Origin: JAXGXJ01 sp040772905
GTDB lineage: Bacteria > Actinomycetota > Thermoleophilia > RBG-16-64-13
Reading direction: 5' to 3'
Assembly (NCBI GenBank): GCA_040772905.1
Contig: JAXGXJ010000007.1
Location: forward strand, 1 to 64,000
DNA length: 64,000 nucleotides
The number at the start of each line of letters is the position of its first letter. Within the stretch, counting starts at the first letter, position 1. Under the pieces are notes generated by a model. It ran no database searches. It worked only from the letters and a program-made list of their open reading frames with translations, and was not told where the DNA came from. Shown piece by piece: positions 53,645 to 62,769 of the stretch. The translations under genes and the position numbers were made by a program.

Positions 53645-54982
53645 TCACTCCGCACTGCTCGCCTCCGCCTGATCGGCCGCTCGAGACGCCCTGCGCAGGG
53701 CCGGGAGGAGCATGGGCGTGACCTCTCGATACTCTCTGTACCCACGCCTGGTGGCCAGCGCACGTCGCTCCATCATGGGCACACTCACGAACACGAACAT
53801 CACCGTGATGGCCAGGGCCCCCACGCCGGTCCACCACCAAGCCAGTCCCTGCGCCAAGGCGAACAGGAAGAGCCCCCACCACGTGCTCACCTCGCCCAGG
53901 TAATTGGGGTGCCGGCTGTGAGCCCAAAGCCCGGACTCCATACTCAGCCCACCGTTCCCCGCATCGCGACGGAAAGCGCGCATCTGCTCGTCGGCCACGA
54001 ATGCGAGCACCACGGCACCCAGAGTGACCAGCGTGGCGACGCCATCAAGCCAGTTCAGGGTGGTGCTGCGCCCCGTCATGACCGGGTAGAGCGGCAGACA
54101 GCCCAGGTAGACCATGATGGTGGGGAAGAGATGGATCCCGAAGAAGCTCACCAGCCAATACAGGCGCCCTGAAGACGCCCGGAAGTTGCGATAGCGGAAA
54201 TCCTCATGGACGAGTCCCGGCCAATCGCGATAGAAGTTGCTGGTGAGACGCAGCGCGTAGAGCAGGATGAGCACGACCACCAGCACCTGGCGCGCCGAGG
54301 GACTCTCGGGCAGGCGCACCAGATAGTAGAGGGCGATGGCTGCCGGCTGCAGACTCCAATAAGGATCGTACACGCTGGAGTTGCCCGCCAAGATGGAGCC
54401 CCCGAACACCATGACCGTGGCCACGAAGGTGCCCAGCCCTATCTGGGCCAAGGGATGCGTGATCCCCGAAGCTTCCACGGCGCCCCAGGCGACACCCAGA
54501 GCCAGCAGATAGGTGAATGCGCTCGCCGCGCGTCCCAGGACGCGACCGTCGCGGAACTCGCGGGCCCAGGCTGAACTCCCAGGTACCGTCACCACATGGA
54601 GCGTCACCAGCCCTGCGATGGCGAACAGGAGCATCCTCAGCGCGAGGGCGTCGATGGCCAGAAGCGCAGTGAGAGTGATCGCCACCCACAGCAGCAGCAG
54701 CGCATGCAGACGGCTCTTCCAGGGGATGCCTCTGCCCTCCAGGTAGTCGCACAGGCGGCGCCCGAACACACGGTTGGAGAGCAACCAGCGATGTGCCCGC
54801 TCCGAGCTGCGCGCGAAGGCGATGGCCGCGACGATGAGAAAGGGTGTAGTGGGCAACAGGGGTAGCGCCACGCCGACGAGGCCCAGCGTGAGCGTCACCG
54901 AGCCCAGCGCCAACCAGAGCGCGCGGCGCGGGCCTTTGGAGCAGGGCGGCCCGACAGAAGCGTTCTTAGGTGGCGACTCCAT
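53645..54982 (-). CDS. Fusion of DUF454 (YbaN-like) and DUF1295 membrane domains
   Basis: A 445-residue membrane protein. Residues 20-140 are a DUF454 domain: LPLLPTTPFLIVAAIAFARSSERAHRWLLSNRVFG. From about 160 on is a DUF1295 domain (3-oxo-5-alpha-steroid 4-dehydrogenase superfamily): YDPYWSLQPAAIALYY, LRLTSNFYRDWPGL, DFRYRNFR, and SGLWAHSRHPNYLGEVSTWWGLFLF with the NADPH-binding signature. The fused state is unusual as far as I know. DUF1295 proteins are thought to reduce or methylate lipid-like compounds. Confidence 0.85.
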   Translation of the reverse strand: MESPPKNASVGPPCSKGPRRALWLALGSVTLTLGLVGVALPLLPTTPFLIVAAIAFARSSERAHRWLLSNRVFGRRLCDYLEGRGIPWKSRLHALLLLWVAITLTALLAIDALALRMLLFAIAGLVTLHVVTVPGSSAWAREFRDGRVLGRAASAFTYLLALGVAWGAVEASGITHPLAQIGLGTFVATVMVFGGSILAGNSSVYDPYWSLQPAAIALYYLVRLPESPSARQVLVVVLILLYALRLTSNFYRDWPGLVHEDFRYRNFRASSGRLYWLVSFFGIHLFPTIMVYLGCLPLYPVMTGRSTTLNWLDGVATLVTLGAVVLAFVADEQMRAFRRDAGNGGLSMESGLWAHSRHPNYLGEVSTWWGLFLFALAQGLAWWWTGVGALAITVMFVFVSVPMMERRALATRRGYREYREVTPMLLPALRRASRAADQAEASSAE

Positions 54983-55094
54983 GAACTAAGGTTACCCCAC
55001 TCCGCGCGGAGTGGGTGTAGCGGGCGGGTACAATGTAGAAGAGACGTCCCAGGGGGGACCGCGGTTCTTGGACCTTTTCGCGAAGGAGGACGAG

Positions 55095-55541
55095 GTGCTG
55101 GTAGACGCCACCATGCTTCGGGGATTCAAGATCTTCGAGGAACTCAACGAGCGCGAGCTGGAGCAGATCGCCAAGGCGGCCAAGATGGAGGAACTGGGTG
55201 CAGGCGCCACGCTCACCGAAGCCGGCGCACCGGCGAACCGGCTCTATCTCATCGTCGACGGTCGGGTGACGGTGAACGTGCAGGGCCCGCAGGGTAAGAC
55301 CATCGGAGCTGATGAGCTCGGCCCGGGACAGGTGCTGGGATGGTCGGCGCTGGTGGGCCCGTACATCTACACCGCTTCAGGGGTGACCGTGGAGAAAAGC
55401 AAGCTCATCGTGTTCAGCGGCGCCAAGCTGCGCGAGATCTTCGAGATCAACAACCACATCGGCTACCGGGTGCTCAAGGGCATGGGGGCCGTCATCTCCC
55501 GGAGGATAAGCGCGCTCGAGAGCAGGGTCGTCAACCCCTGA
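55095..55541 (+). CDS. Cyclic-nucleotide-binding-domain protein without HTH
   Basis: A 148-residue protein consisting of one cNMP-binding domain: 'LRGFKIFEELNERELEQIAKAAKMEELGAGATLTEAGAPANRLYLIVDGRVTV', then PGQVLGWSALVGP. No DNA-binding domain follows, so it is not a Crp/Fnr regulator but a stand-alone sensor or regulatory subunit. The GTG at 55095 follows AAGGAGGA by 4 bases. TACAAT (55029-55034) is a likely -10. It overlaps the VOC gene by four bases. Confidence 0.8.
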   Translation: MLVDATMLRGFKIFEELNERELEQIAKAAKMEELGAGATLTEAGAPANRLYLIVDGRVTVNVQGPQGKTIGADELGPGQVLGWSALVGPYIYTASGVTVEKSKLIVFSGAKLREIFEINNHIGYRVLKGMGAVISRRISALESRVVNP

Positions 55542-56011
55542 GAGGGGTCCACCACACCAGCTTCACGGTCACCGACCTGGAGCGGACGATCGCTTTCTAC
55601 GGTGACATCCTGGGCTTTCGTCTGCTGGGCCGCAAGCATCGCAGAGCCGCCGACTTGGGCGATGCCCTCTTCGGAGCGCATGAGGGCGCCGCGTCCCGGT
55701 CGGCGGAGATACTCATAGCCGACATGCAGCTGGGCGACGCAAAACTGGAGTTCATCCAGTACGTCGACCCGGCTTCCGCACCTTTCCACGCAGACCCGTC
55801 ACGAGCAGGCTCCGCTCACGTGGCCCTGCTGAGCGACGACATCGAGTCCGACTACCGACGTCTCCAGTCGGCGGGGGTCCGGTTCCACACCCCCATCAGG
55901 ACCGTCCGTGATCCGGGCAAGCCCGCGTGGCGCTGGTGCTACTTCCGCGACCCCGACGGCATCTGCGTGGAGTTGGTGGAGAGCGGTGAGGCCTGCGGCG
56001 GTGCGGACTGA
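55538..56011 (+). CDS. Glyoxalase/VOC-family protein, apparent CTG start
   Basis: A 157-residue vicinal-oxygen-chelate protein: 'VHHTSFTVTDLERTIAFYGDILGFRLLG', a mid-region EILIADMQLGDAKLEFIQYV, and the second half 'HVALLSDDIESDYRRLQSAGVRF ... WRWCYFRDPDGICVELVE'. VOC members include methylmalonyl-CoA epimerase and dioxygenases. The metal ligands His, Glu are in place. No ATG, GTG or TTG lies near the family start in frame; CTG at 55538 overlaps the preceding TGA (CTGA), which would mimic the common ATGA coupling. Alternatively a real frame error joins them. Confidence 0.75.
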   Translation: MRGVHHTSFTVTDLERTIAFYGDILGFRLLGRKHRRAADLGDALFGAHEGAASRSAEILIADMQLGDAKLEFIQYVDPASAPFHADPSRAGSAHVALLSDDIESDYRRLQSAGVRFHTPIRTVRDPGKPAWRWCYFRDPDGICVELVESGEACGGAD

Positions 56012-56075
56012 GTCATCCCGGCGGCCGCGCACCGGCCGGCCGCGGTGACCAGTGCGCCTGAGGCCTGGAGCGGCC

Positions 56076-57389
56076 TCAGGCGGCGGCGTGCCCGCTCTGG
56101 ATGTACTGCGTCAGCGCGGATGCCAAGGTCCGCAGGGTCCACTCTCGTTTCGCGTCGTCGGCTTCCAGCAGTGTGAAACGGAAGCCGGGGTGCGGCGAGC
56201 AGAAGCCGCTGAGCGGCACCACGCATATGCCGGTGGACGCAAGCAGGTAGTAGACGAACCGGGCATCGGCGGCGGCGTTCTCGGCCTTCTCTTCCACCAG
56301 CGCACGCAGACGCGGATCGGCGATGGGCAGGGTGTTGCCGCCGTTGATGAGATCGCGGTCGAACAGGGCTGTCATATAGAAGGCGCCCTGAGCCTTGTTG
56401 ATCTTGATACCTGGCACCGCGCTGAGGATCTGGTGGGCCTGCTCGGCGCGCGCCGCGTAGACGGCCGCGCGCTCGGCCAGGTGGGCCGGGTAGCGGGCAT
56501 CGGCGAATATGCGCGGCACCGCCAGTTGCGGGCCGCTGGTGGAGCAGACCTCCAGCCGCTTGGCCGCGACCAGGCTGTCCACGTAGGCCGCGAAGTTGTC
56601 GTCCACCGAACGATTGAGTACCTCTATCCAACCGCAGCGAGAGCCCGGCCAAGGCAGCTCCTTGGAGATGCCTCGCATGACGATGGCGGGGACGTCGGTG
56701 CACACCTCGGACAGATGCGCCGTGTCGACTCCGGGAAAGACCATGTGGATGTAGATCTCATCGGCCACCAGGAACAGACCGAACTCACGGGCGAGGTCGA
56801 CCATGCCGCGAAGCACCTCCACCGGATAGACGGCACCGGTGGGGTTGTTGGGGTTGATGACGAGGATGCCCCCGACCAAGGGGTTGGTCTCGATCTTGTG
56901 GCGCAGATCGGTTAGATCGGGCATCCATCCATTCTGCGGATCGAGATCGTAGGTGATGTGCGGCATGGCGCAATGTGCCGACTCGGCCGACGAGTGGGTG
57001 CTGTACGCCGGGGACGGGCCGATGACCCGGGCGTACGAGTTGAGGAAGCCGTAGACCTTCGATACCGCGTCGGCTACGCCGTTGAAGAAGATGATGTCGT
57101 CGGCGGTCACGCGCGCACCCGGACGGGCGTTCACGTGTGCGGCCAACTCCTCCCGCACTTCCCTGAAACCCTCGGTGGGACAGTAGCCCCAAGCGCCCTC
57201 GGTGTCGATCACCTCGTGGACGATCTGACGGATCCATGGCGCCACCGTCTCGCCTTTGGCGATAGGGTCGCCTATGTTCTCCCACGTGATGTCGACACCG
57301 AACCGGCGGACCTGCTCGCCGAACGAGACGATGTCGCGGATGGCGTACGAAAGGTGCGCCGATGACGGGCTGACAAGATTGGCCCTCAT
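56076..57389 (-). CDS. PLP-dependent aminotransferase class I/II
   Basis: A 437-residue fold-type I enzyme: GAWGYCPTEGFREVREELAAHVN, FFNGVADAVSKVYGFLN, ILVINPNNPTGAVYPVEVLRGMVDLAREFGLFLVADEIYIHMVF and GISKELPWPGSRCGWIEV with the PLP lysine. The substrate is not evident. A second enzyme of the same type lies at 59015, separated by an MFS transporter. ATG 57389 is preferred; GTG 57404 is an alternative. The 294 bp to the next gene (57390-57683) show nothing recognisable. Confidence 0.9.
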   Translation of the reverse strand: MRANLVSPSSAHLSYAIRDIVSFGEQVRRFGVDITWENIGDPIAKGETVAPWIRQIVHEVIDTEGAWGYCPTEGFREVREELAAHVNARPGARVTADDIIFFNGVADAVSKVYGFLNSYARVIGPSPAYSTHSSAESAHCAMPHITYDLDPQNGWMPDLTDLRHKIETNPLVGGILVINPNNPTGAVYPVEVLRGMVDLAREFGLFLVADEIYIHMVFPGVDTAHLSEVCTDVPAIVMRGISKELPWPGSRCGWIEVLNRSVDDNFAAYVDSLVAAKRLEVCSTSGPQLAVPRIFADARYPAHLAERAAVYAARAEQAHQILSAVPGIKINKAQGAFYMTALFDRDLINGGNTLPIADPRLRALVEEKAENAAADARFVYYLLASTGICVVPLSGFCSPHPGFRFTLLEADDAKREWTLRTLASALTQYIQSGHAAA

Positions 57390-57683
57390 CGAAAGAGACC
57401 TCACTTCCTGACTTACGGACGGAGACCGAGGAGTTCATCCTCGGGCCCGCTGCTTGGCATGGTCCCGAGGCGCCGCCCGAGCGACACCGCCCGAGCGGCT
57501 AGATAGCTCGCGCCGGACCCGCGTCGCTGAAGACGCGACGGCACGCTCCGAGAGGCGAGAGGCTGCCGATCATGAACGGAGCCCTCGCCGGGGCCGGACG
57601 TCTGCCGGACGCGTGCGCGACGGGCAGAGCGGGGTGTGAAAAAGAAATCCGGTGCATAGCAGCGGGTATGATATCACCGCGCT

Positions 57684-58880
57684 TCAGTGAGCGACGCCCT
57701 CGCCTCCGCGCCCAGCCGCACGCTCCGCGGCTTCACCAGACACCCTGTACATGTACAGTGTGAGCAGAGCAAGCATGGCCGCCAGCAGGAAGGCCAGTCC
57801 GATGGCCAGCCGGAAGCCGATGGAGTCGGCCAGCGGTCCCACCAAATATGGGAACACGATGCGCCCCAGAGCGCCGGCCATGATGACGGCTGAGAACACC
57901 ACCCCTGCGTGCCACTTGGGGAAGCGGGCAGAGAAGCTGAGGATGAGCGGGAACCCGGCCGACGCACCCAGGCCGGCGAAGAAGGCCATCACCACCGTCA
58001 TGGGCAGGTTGACAGCCAACGCGACGCCCACCGCGAACACGGCCCACACCGAGGCGCCCACCATGAGGATGCGCGAGGTCGCGAAACGCCCGGTCACAGC
58101 CAGCACCACCCCACGTCCCACCAGCAACCCCACCCAGAACAGGGTCATGGCCAGATTGGCGATACTCTTCTCCACCCCGAAGACGTCGATCTGGAACTTC
58201 ACCAGCCACACGTTGAAGGTGAACTCAGCGCCGATATAGAGGATCGAGGCCGCCAGTACGGCGAAGAACAGGCGCGGGTTGAACGTGATCACGTCGCGGA
58301 GTTGACGCACACGGAGGTTCTCCCGCCCCTCGATATTGGAGATGGGCGACACAGCTATAGCGATGGCCAGCAGTACGCAGATGACCGCCTCCACCACCAG
58401 CACTCCCCGCCAGGTGGCTCCCCACGCCAACGCGCCCCCGATGGCCAGCGGCCCGACCATCATGCCCAGAGCGAAGAACACCAGCAGGATGACCACGGCA
58501 CGCTCAGCCCCCTGCTTGATGTGCGACGTCACCCACATCCCGGGCAGGCTGTTAAGGAACACGCAGCCCAGACCCACGAAGAAGTAAGCGACGAAGAACG
58601 ACCATAGGCCTCGCGCCAGCAGACCGGCAGCCAGACACCCCGCGGCCTCCACCAGCGCCGCGCCGGTCAACCCCCACTTCACCGGCACTTTGGCCAGCAG
58701 AAAGTTGAGCGAGAGCACACCCACCAACATCCCCACTGAGAACGCCACCGACAGCAGGCCTCCGCGGGCCAACGGGATGTCGAGGTCCTTCAGTACAGGG
58801 TCCAGGATGGGCCCCAGGGTGATCATGGTGAGACCGACCACGAAGGTGGTGGCGAACAAAGCCCCGTAGGAGTTGGGCAT
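57684..58880 (-). CDS. MFS transporter
   Basis: A 398-residue, twelve-helix major facilitator protein: MPNSYGALFATTFVVGLTMITLGPILD opens the first helix, and 'GLGCVFLNSLPGMWVTSHIKQGAERAVVILLVFFALGMMVGP' spans helices 4-5. A central loop is at about residue 190. The ATG at 58880 matches the first helix; a longer reading only adds a non-homologous piece. It may export or import a substrate of the adjacent aminotransferases. Confidence 0.85.
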   Translation of the reverse strand: MPNSYGALFATTFVVGLTMITLGPILDPVLKDLDIPLARGGLLSVAFSVGMLVGVLSLNFLLAKVPVKWGLTGAALVEAAGCLAAGLLARGLWSFFVAYFFVGLGCVFLNSLPGMWVTSHIKQGAERAVVILLVFFALGMMVGPLAIGGALAWGATWRGVLVVEAVICVLLAIAIAVSPISNIEGRENLRVRQLRDVITFNPRLFFAVLAASILYIGAEFTFNVWLVKFQIDVFGVEKSIANLAMTLFWVGLLVGRGVVLAVTGRFATSRILMVGASVWAVFAVGVALAVNLPMTVVMAFFAGLGASAGFPLILSFSARFPKWHAGVVFSAVIMAGALGRIVFPYLVGPLADSIGFRLAIGLAFLLAAMLALLTLYMYRVSGEAAERAAGRGGEGVAH

Positions 58881-59014
58881 TCCTGTTAGTGAGCGCTCAG
58901 TCACGTATGCCAGTATGACCGCCGGCCGGCGGGGGCGCAAGCACCGTGCCGGCCGGCGTTCTGCTACCCTGACGGCACCCAACCACCACGAGACCCCCGA
59001 CCGAAGGGACTGCC

Positions 59015-60133
59015 GTGCGCCCTCGACCGTTCGCCCTCGAGCGCTTCTTCGCCCGCACTGAGTTCAGCGCGCGCCATCTGCTGTCGACCTCGGACTGCCA
59101 GGGCCTGACTCTGGACTGTCTGCTATCGCTCGCCGACGCTTCTTTGCTCGCCAGATGGGAAGGACTCGGTCTGGGCTACACCGAGTCGGATGGCGCGCCG
59201 GAACTGCGCGCCGAGATAGCCGGCCTGTATGACTCTGTCGGGGGCGAAGACGTCCTCGTCGCCGCCCCCGAAGAAGGCGTGTTCCTACTGATGAACGCCC
59301 TCCTCGAACCGGGCGATCGCGTGGTGTGCACCTATCCGGGCTACCAGTCCCTCTACGAATTGGCTCTCACCCGAGGCTGTGACGTGGCCTTCTGGGAACC
59401 TCAGGAAGCCGACGCGTGGCGTTTCGACCCGGACACCCTCGAGGAGCTGCTGCGCCCAGGCGCCAAGCTGGTGGTGTGGAACTTCCCCCACAACCCCACC
59501 GGAGCCCTTCCCACGCAGGAGGATTTCCGTCGCATGCTCGCCTTGGTGCAAGAGGCGGGCGCGTGGGTCTTCTCCGATGAGATGTACCGTCTGCTGGAGC
59601 CCTGTGAGGCGCAGCGCCTGCCTGCCGCCGTGGACCTTTACGAGCGCGGCGTATCGCTTTCGGGCATGTCGAAGGTGTTCGGTCTGGCCGGACTTCGCAT
59701 CGGCTGGCTGACCACACACGACAGCCGCCTGCTGCAGCGGTGCCGCGAACTCAAGGATTACACCACCATCTGCAGCAGCGCCCCCAGTGAGCTCCTGGCT
59801 CTGATGGGCTTGAGGGCCAAGGATGGCCTGCTGCGGGAACACCGCGAGCGGGTGGCCGGCAACATCGCTGCCGCCGATGCCTTCTTCCAACGTCAGAGCA
59901 AGCGTTTCTCCTGGATCGCACCCCAGGGCGGCACGGTCTGCTTCCCCCGTGTGCTGGGCGGTGAGGCCAAGGACTTCTGCGAACGCGTCCTGCGCGATAC
60001 GGGAGTCCTACTGCTCCCCTCCACCGTCTACAGCTACGGTGACGCTCATTTTCGCCTCGGTCTGGGCCGCACCGACTTCATCGAGGGACTGGAGGCCTTG
60101 GAGGCATACCTGGCGGGCGAACGCCCGGACTGA
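59015..60133 (+). CDS. PLP-dependent aminotransferase class I/II
   Basis: A 372-residue fold-type I enzyme: GLGYTESDGAPELRAEIAGLYD, VVWNFPHNPTGALPTQEDFRRML, WVFSDEMYRLLE and SGMSKVFGLAGLRIGW (PLP lysine). Ends with RLGLGRTDFIEGLEALEAYL. Divergent from the MFS gene. Start GTG at 59015. Confidence 0.9.
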   Translation: MRPRPFALERFFARTEFSARHLLSTSDCQGLTLDCLLSLADASLLARWEGLGLGYTESDGAPELRAEIAGLYDSVGGEDVLVAAPEEGVFLLMNALLEPGDRVVCTYPGYQSLYELALTRGCDVAFWEPQEADAWRFDPDTLEELLRPGAKLVVWNFPHNPTGALPTQEDFRRMLALVQEAGAWVFSDEMYRLLEPCEAQRLPAAVDLYERGVSLSGMSKVFGLAGLRIGWLTTHDSRLLQRCRELKDYTTICSSAPSELLALMGLRAKDGLLREHRERVAGNIAAADAFFQRQSKRFSWIAPQGGTVCFPRVLGGEAKDFCERVLRDTGVLLLPSTVYSYGDAHFRLGLGRTDFIEGLEALEAYLAGERPD

Positions 60134-60173
60134 CCGGCACGTGGACCGCCCAGGACGGCAGCGGGTGACCACT

Positions 60174-60599
60174 CTACTTCTGAAGCTTGCCGAACAACTT
60201 CCAGAGCCCGCGATGGAACCCGTGGACGGACTCGACCGGCTCAGCGTACATCAACACACACGCCTTGTGGATGACGGGCACGCCGCCGGCCTCGCACAGC
60301 GCCACAGCTTCCCTGGAGTCACAGCCGGACTGCAGCCAAAGGCGAGGGATGCCGGCGTCGATGGCTTCACGCACGGCGGCTTCGCACTCGCTGCGGGGGA
60401 CGGCGATTATGGCCCCCTCCACCTTCTCGGCCACACTGGCGATGCTGGGGTCGTCGGGACCGGTGTTCAAGTAGACGACCGGGACGTCGTAGCCCTTCTT
60501 GGCCAGCTCCTCATCCATCTTGGCCCCCATGACAGGTGACTGCGCGGAGAGCCGGACGAGTGCGAGCTTCTTATGACTGAGGAACTCCTTGGTGGTCAT
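60174..60599 (-). CDS. CoA-binding (Rossmann) domain protein
   Basis: A 141-residue CoA_binding_2 protein: KLALVRLSAQSPVMGAKMDEELAKKGYDVPVVYLNTGPD, VEGAIIAVPRSECEAAVREAIDAGIPRLWLQSGCDSREAVALCEAGGVPVIHKACVLMY. Such proteins bind CoA or nucleotides and may regulate acyl-CoA ligases. GGAGGACCACC stands before ATG 60599. Convergent with the aminotransferase. Confidence 0.85.
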   Translation of the reverse strand: MTTKEFLSHKKLALVRLSAQSPVMGAKMDEELAKKGYDVPVVYLNTGPDDPSIASVAEKVEGAIIAVPRSECEAAVREAIDAGIPRLWLQSGCDSREAVALCEAGGVPVIHKACVLMYAEPVESVHGFHRGLWKLFGKLQK

Positions 60600-60747
60600 G
60601 GCGGTGGTCCTCCATCCCCGGGTACGATGCGTTGCCATACCAGTGTAATCGCACCTCGCCTGCAGGGGACTACCCAAGCCGCCGGATCGCACCCTGGCCA
60701 TGTGGACGGGATGGCCGCACTGCCGCCGGCGGTCACGCGGCACTTCC

Positions 60748-61368
60748 CTACTCTGCTCCGGGTCCCTCCAGGTACTGCAGCACCAGTGTCTCCCAAAGCC
60801 GGAACGCCGGCTCGATATCCAGGTCGGGATCGGCCTGCATCTGCAGAGCGAGGCCGTCGAACATGGCCACCGACAGCAGACCCAGCGGGGCCTCCTTCAC
60901 CACCTGCTCGGCATCCAGGTACTCGCCGGTGATGGCCCACCCGTCCATGGTCCAATACCAACGCAGGAAATCACGGAGTTTCAGCCGTAGCTCCGGATCT
61001 CGCAACACATGGGGGATGAGTTCGTAGAAACGTCTGAACGTGGTCAATCGGACCGCGATATGCCGCTGCTCACGGAAGAGCGCCTCGCGCCTCTCGCCCC
61101 CCTTCAGAGGAGACAGGGTGGCCATGAGCTGGTCGGCCTCGGCAAAGAGCACGACGTCCACCAGGTCGCTCACCAGACCCGACTTGCTGCCGAAATGGTA
61201 GCGGATGAGAGCCGCGTTCTCTCCCGCCTCCTGAGCGATGCGTTCGAAGGTAAGGCCGCTGAAGCCGTGCTGGTCGAGCACGCGGACCGCGGCATCGAGA
61301 AGCCTCCGCGCAGTGGGCGCGAGTTGGGGTGTGGGGTCTGTGACGGGTATGTCTGCGAAGGGTCTCAT
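60748..61368 (-). CDS. TetR/AcrR-family transcriptional regulator
   Basis: A 206-residue regulator: ARRLLDAAVRVLDQHGFSGLTFERIAQEAGENAALIRYHFGSKSGLVSDLV is the HTH. The C-terminal domain is helical (FREQRHIAVRLTTFRRFYELIPHVLRDPELRLKLRDF). Divergent from the amidohydrolase at 61576, whose promoter contains an operator-like palindrome. ATG 61368. Confidence 0.88.
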   Translation of the reverse strand: MRPFADIPVTDPTPQLAPTARRLLDAAVRVLDQHGFSGLTFERIAQEAGENAALIRYHFGSKSGLVSDLVDVVLFAEADQLMATLSPLKGGERREALFREQRHIAVRLTTFRRFYELIPHVLRDPELRLKLRDFLRWYWTMDGWAITGEYLDAEQVVKEAPLGLLSVAMFDGLALQMQADPDLDIEPAFRLWETLVLQYLEGPGAE

Positions 61369-61466
61369 CTTCGCTCGCTCTCCTGGGAGATCGCCGGCCG
61401 ATCGGTCGGTCGTGCACGAGGCAGCATAGCACCGGAACCTTCGCGCTCTCGTCACGCCTTTGTGTG

Positions 61467-61520
61467 TTGACAACGCAGCTGGACACGACTATCATCCGGC
61501 TTACTTATATGACTAACTAA
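61467..61520 (+). promoter_or_regulatory. Promoter and candidate TetR operator for the amidohydrolase
   Basis: -35 TTGACA (61467-61472), 17-bp spacer, -10 TATCAT (61490-61495). Just downstream TTACTTA (61501-61507) and TAACTAA (61514-61520) form an inverted repeat with one mismatch and a 6-bp spacer, in the place a TetR repressor would bind. The stretch is notably AT-rich for this genome. Confidence 0.55.
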
Positions 61521-61575
61521 ATCCAGTATAGCGCGTCGTGGGTCAGTAAGACTGAGAAAGAGAAAGAGAGAGCAC

Positions 61576-62619
61576 ATGATCATCGACATAAACATGCATC
61601 ACCTTCCCAAGGACCTCTTCCACAACGAGGACATCCTTCAGGGCTTCCTGGGCTCGGTGCCTCGGGAGTGGGGCGAGATCGCCTATCTGAGCACGGTGGA
61701 ATCGGGTAAGCAGCAACTGGTGCTGGAGAAGCCCAAGGGATACCAGAACCTCAACTACGTCGACGGCGACTACTCGCTGGAGGCCAAGCTGCAGGCCATG
61801 GATGAAGCCGGCGTGGACATCGCCCTTCTGCGCGTGCCTGTGTGGCAGGAGTGGCTCCACCTGGACACCTGCAAGCTGGTGAACGACGAGGCCGCCGACA
61901 TGTGTAGGCGCTCGCACGGGCGCCTCTTCGCCAACGCCGTACTCCCACCTTGGGGTGGCAAGGAGAACCTCTACGAGCTCGAGCGCTGCGTGAAGGGACT
62001 AGGCATGGTGGGCGTACAGTTGGCCTGCCACTACGGCCAGCTCTACCTTGACGACGAGGCCTTCAAGCCCTACTTCAAGGTGCTGAACGACATGAACATC
62101 CCGGTGGTGGTCCACCACACTCCGCTGCCCGTGTACTGGCAGGCCATCATCGACTGGACCAACCTGCGCCGCGAACTCGGTCGCATCATGGACCAGGCGA
62201 CGGCGGTGGGTCGCGAGCTGTTTAGCGGCATGTTCGAGGAGTTCCCCAACCTCAAGTTCATCCACACCATGATGGGCGGCAACTGGTTCGCCCAGCAGAA
62301 GCTGCTCACGCCCAAGTTGGGGGCGAAGAAAGAGGCCATGCATCGTCTGGACATGAGCCAGGGCGAGCGCATAACCCAGTACCTCAAGAACAACATCTTC
62401 TTCGACATGACCCACCCGGCCTCATGGGGCAAGGACCAGATGGAGTGCGCCATCAAGGTGTCCGGCGCCGACCATGTGCTCTTCGGCACCAGCTTCCCTG
62501 TGTTCTACAACTGGATGTCCGAGGGTGTGGAGTTCATGAAGACCCTCGACATCACCGACGAGGAGCGGGCCCTCATCACGAGCCAGAACGCCGTCAAGCT
62601 GTTCAACCTGCCGGTCTGA
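61576..62619 (+). CDS. Amidohydrolase family 2 protein
   Basis: A 347-residue amidohydrolase-2 protein: DINMHHLPKDLF (HxH-like ligands), VHHTPLPVYW, FIHTMMGGNW, then LFGTSFPVFYNW near the end, where the family normally has a catalytic or metal-binding Asp (GTDYP); here it is Ser. So it may use a different mechanism or have lost decarboxylase activity. Preceded by a clear promoter and operator. Confidence 0.85.
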   Translation: MIIDINMHHLPKDLFHNEDILQGFLGSVPREWGEIAYLSTVESGKQQLVLEKPKGYQNLNYVDGDYSLEAKLQAMDEAGVDIALLRVPVWQEWLHLDTCKLVNDEAADMCRRSHGRLFANAVLPPWGGKENLYELERCVKGLGMVGVQLACHYGQLYLDDEAFKPYFKVLNDMNIPVVVHHTPLPVYWQAIIDWTNLRRELGRIMDQATAVGRELFSGMFEEFPNLKFIHTMMGGNWFAQQKLLTPKLGAKKEAMHRLDMSQGERITQYLKNNIFFDMTHPASWGKDQMECAIKVSGADHVLFGTSFPVFYNWMSEGVEFMKTLDITDEERALITSQNAVKLFNLPV

Positions 62620-62672
62620 GCCCGTGTGAGCAACACCGGCCGAGTCGAAGCTCGGCACCGCCCATCGATGAC

Positions 62673-62704
62673 ACCGGGGCCCGGCCGTTCGGCCGGGCCC
62701 CGGT
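62673..62704. terminator. Strong bidirectional terminator
   Basis: A 14-bp perfect stem (ACCGGGGCCCGGCC with its complement) and GTTC loop, followed by CTTCTT, between convergent amidohydrolase genes. Confidence 0.85.
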
Positions 62705-62769
62705 CTTCTTCCGGTCATGGCTGCCGCTCGAGGTGATCGCCGGGCGGCAGCCGCGGACGTGATCGCAGG

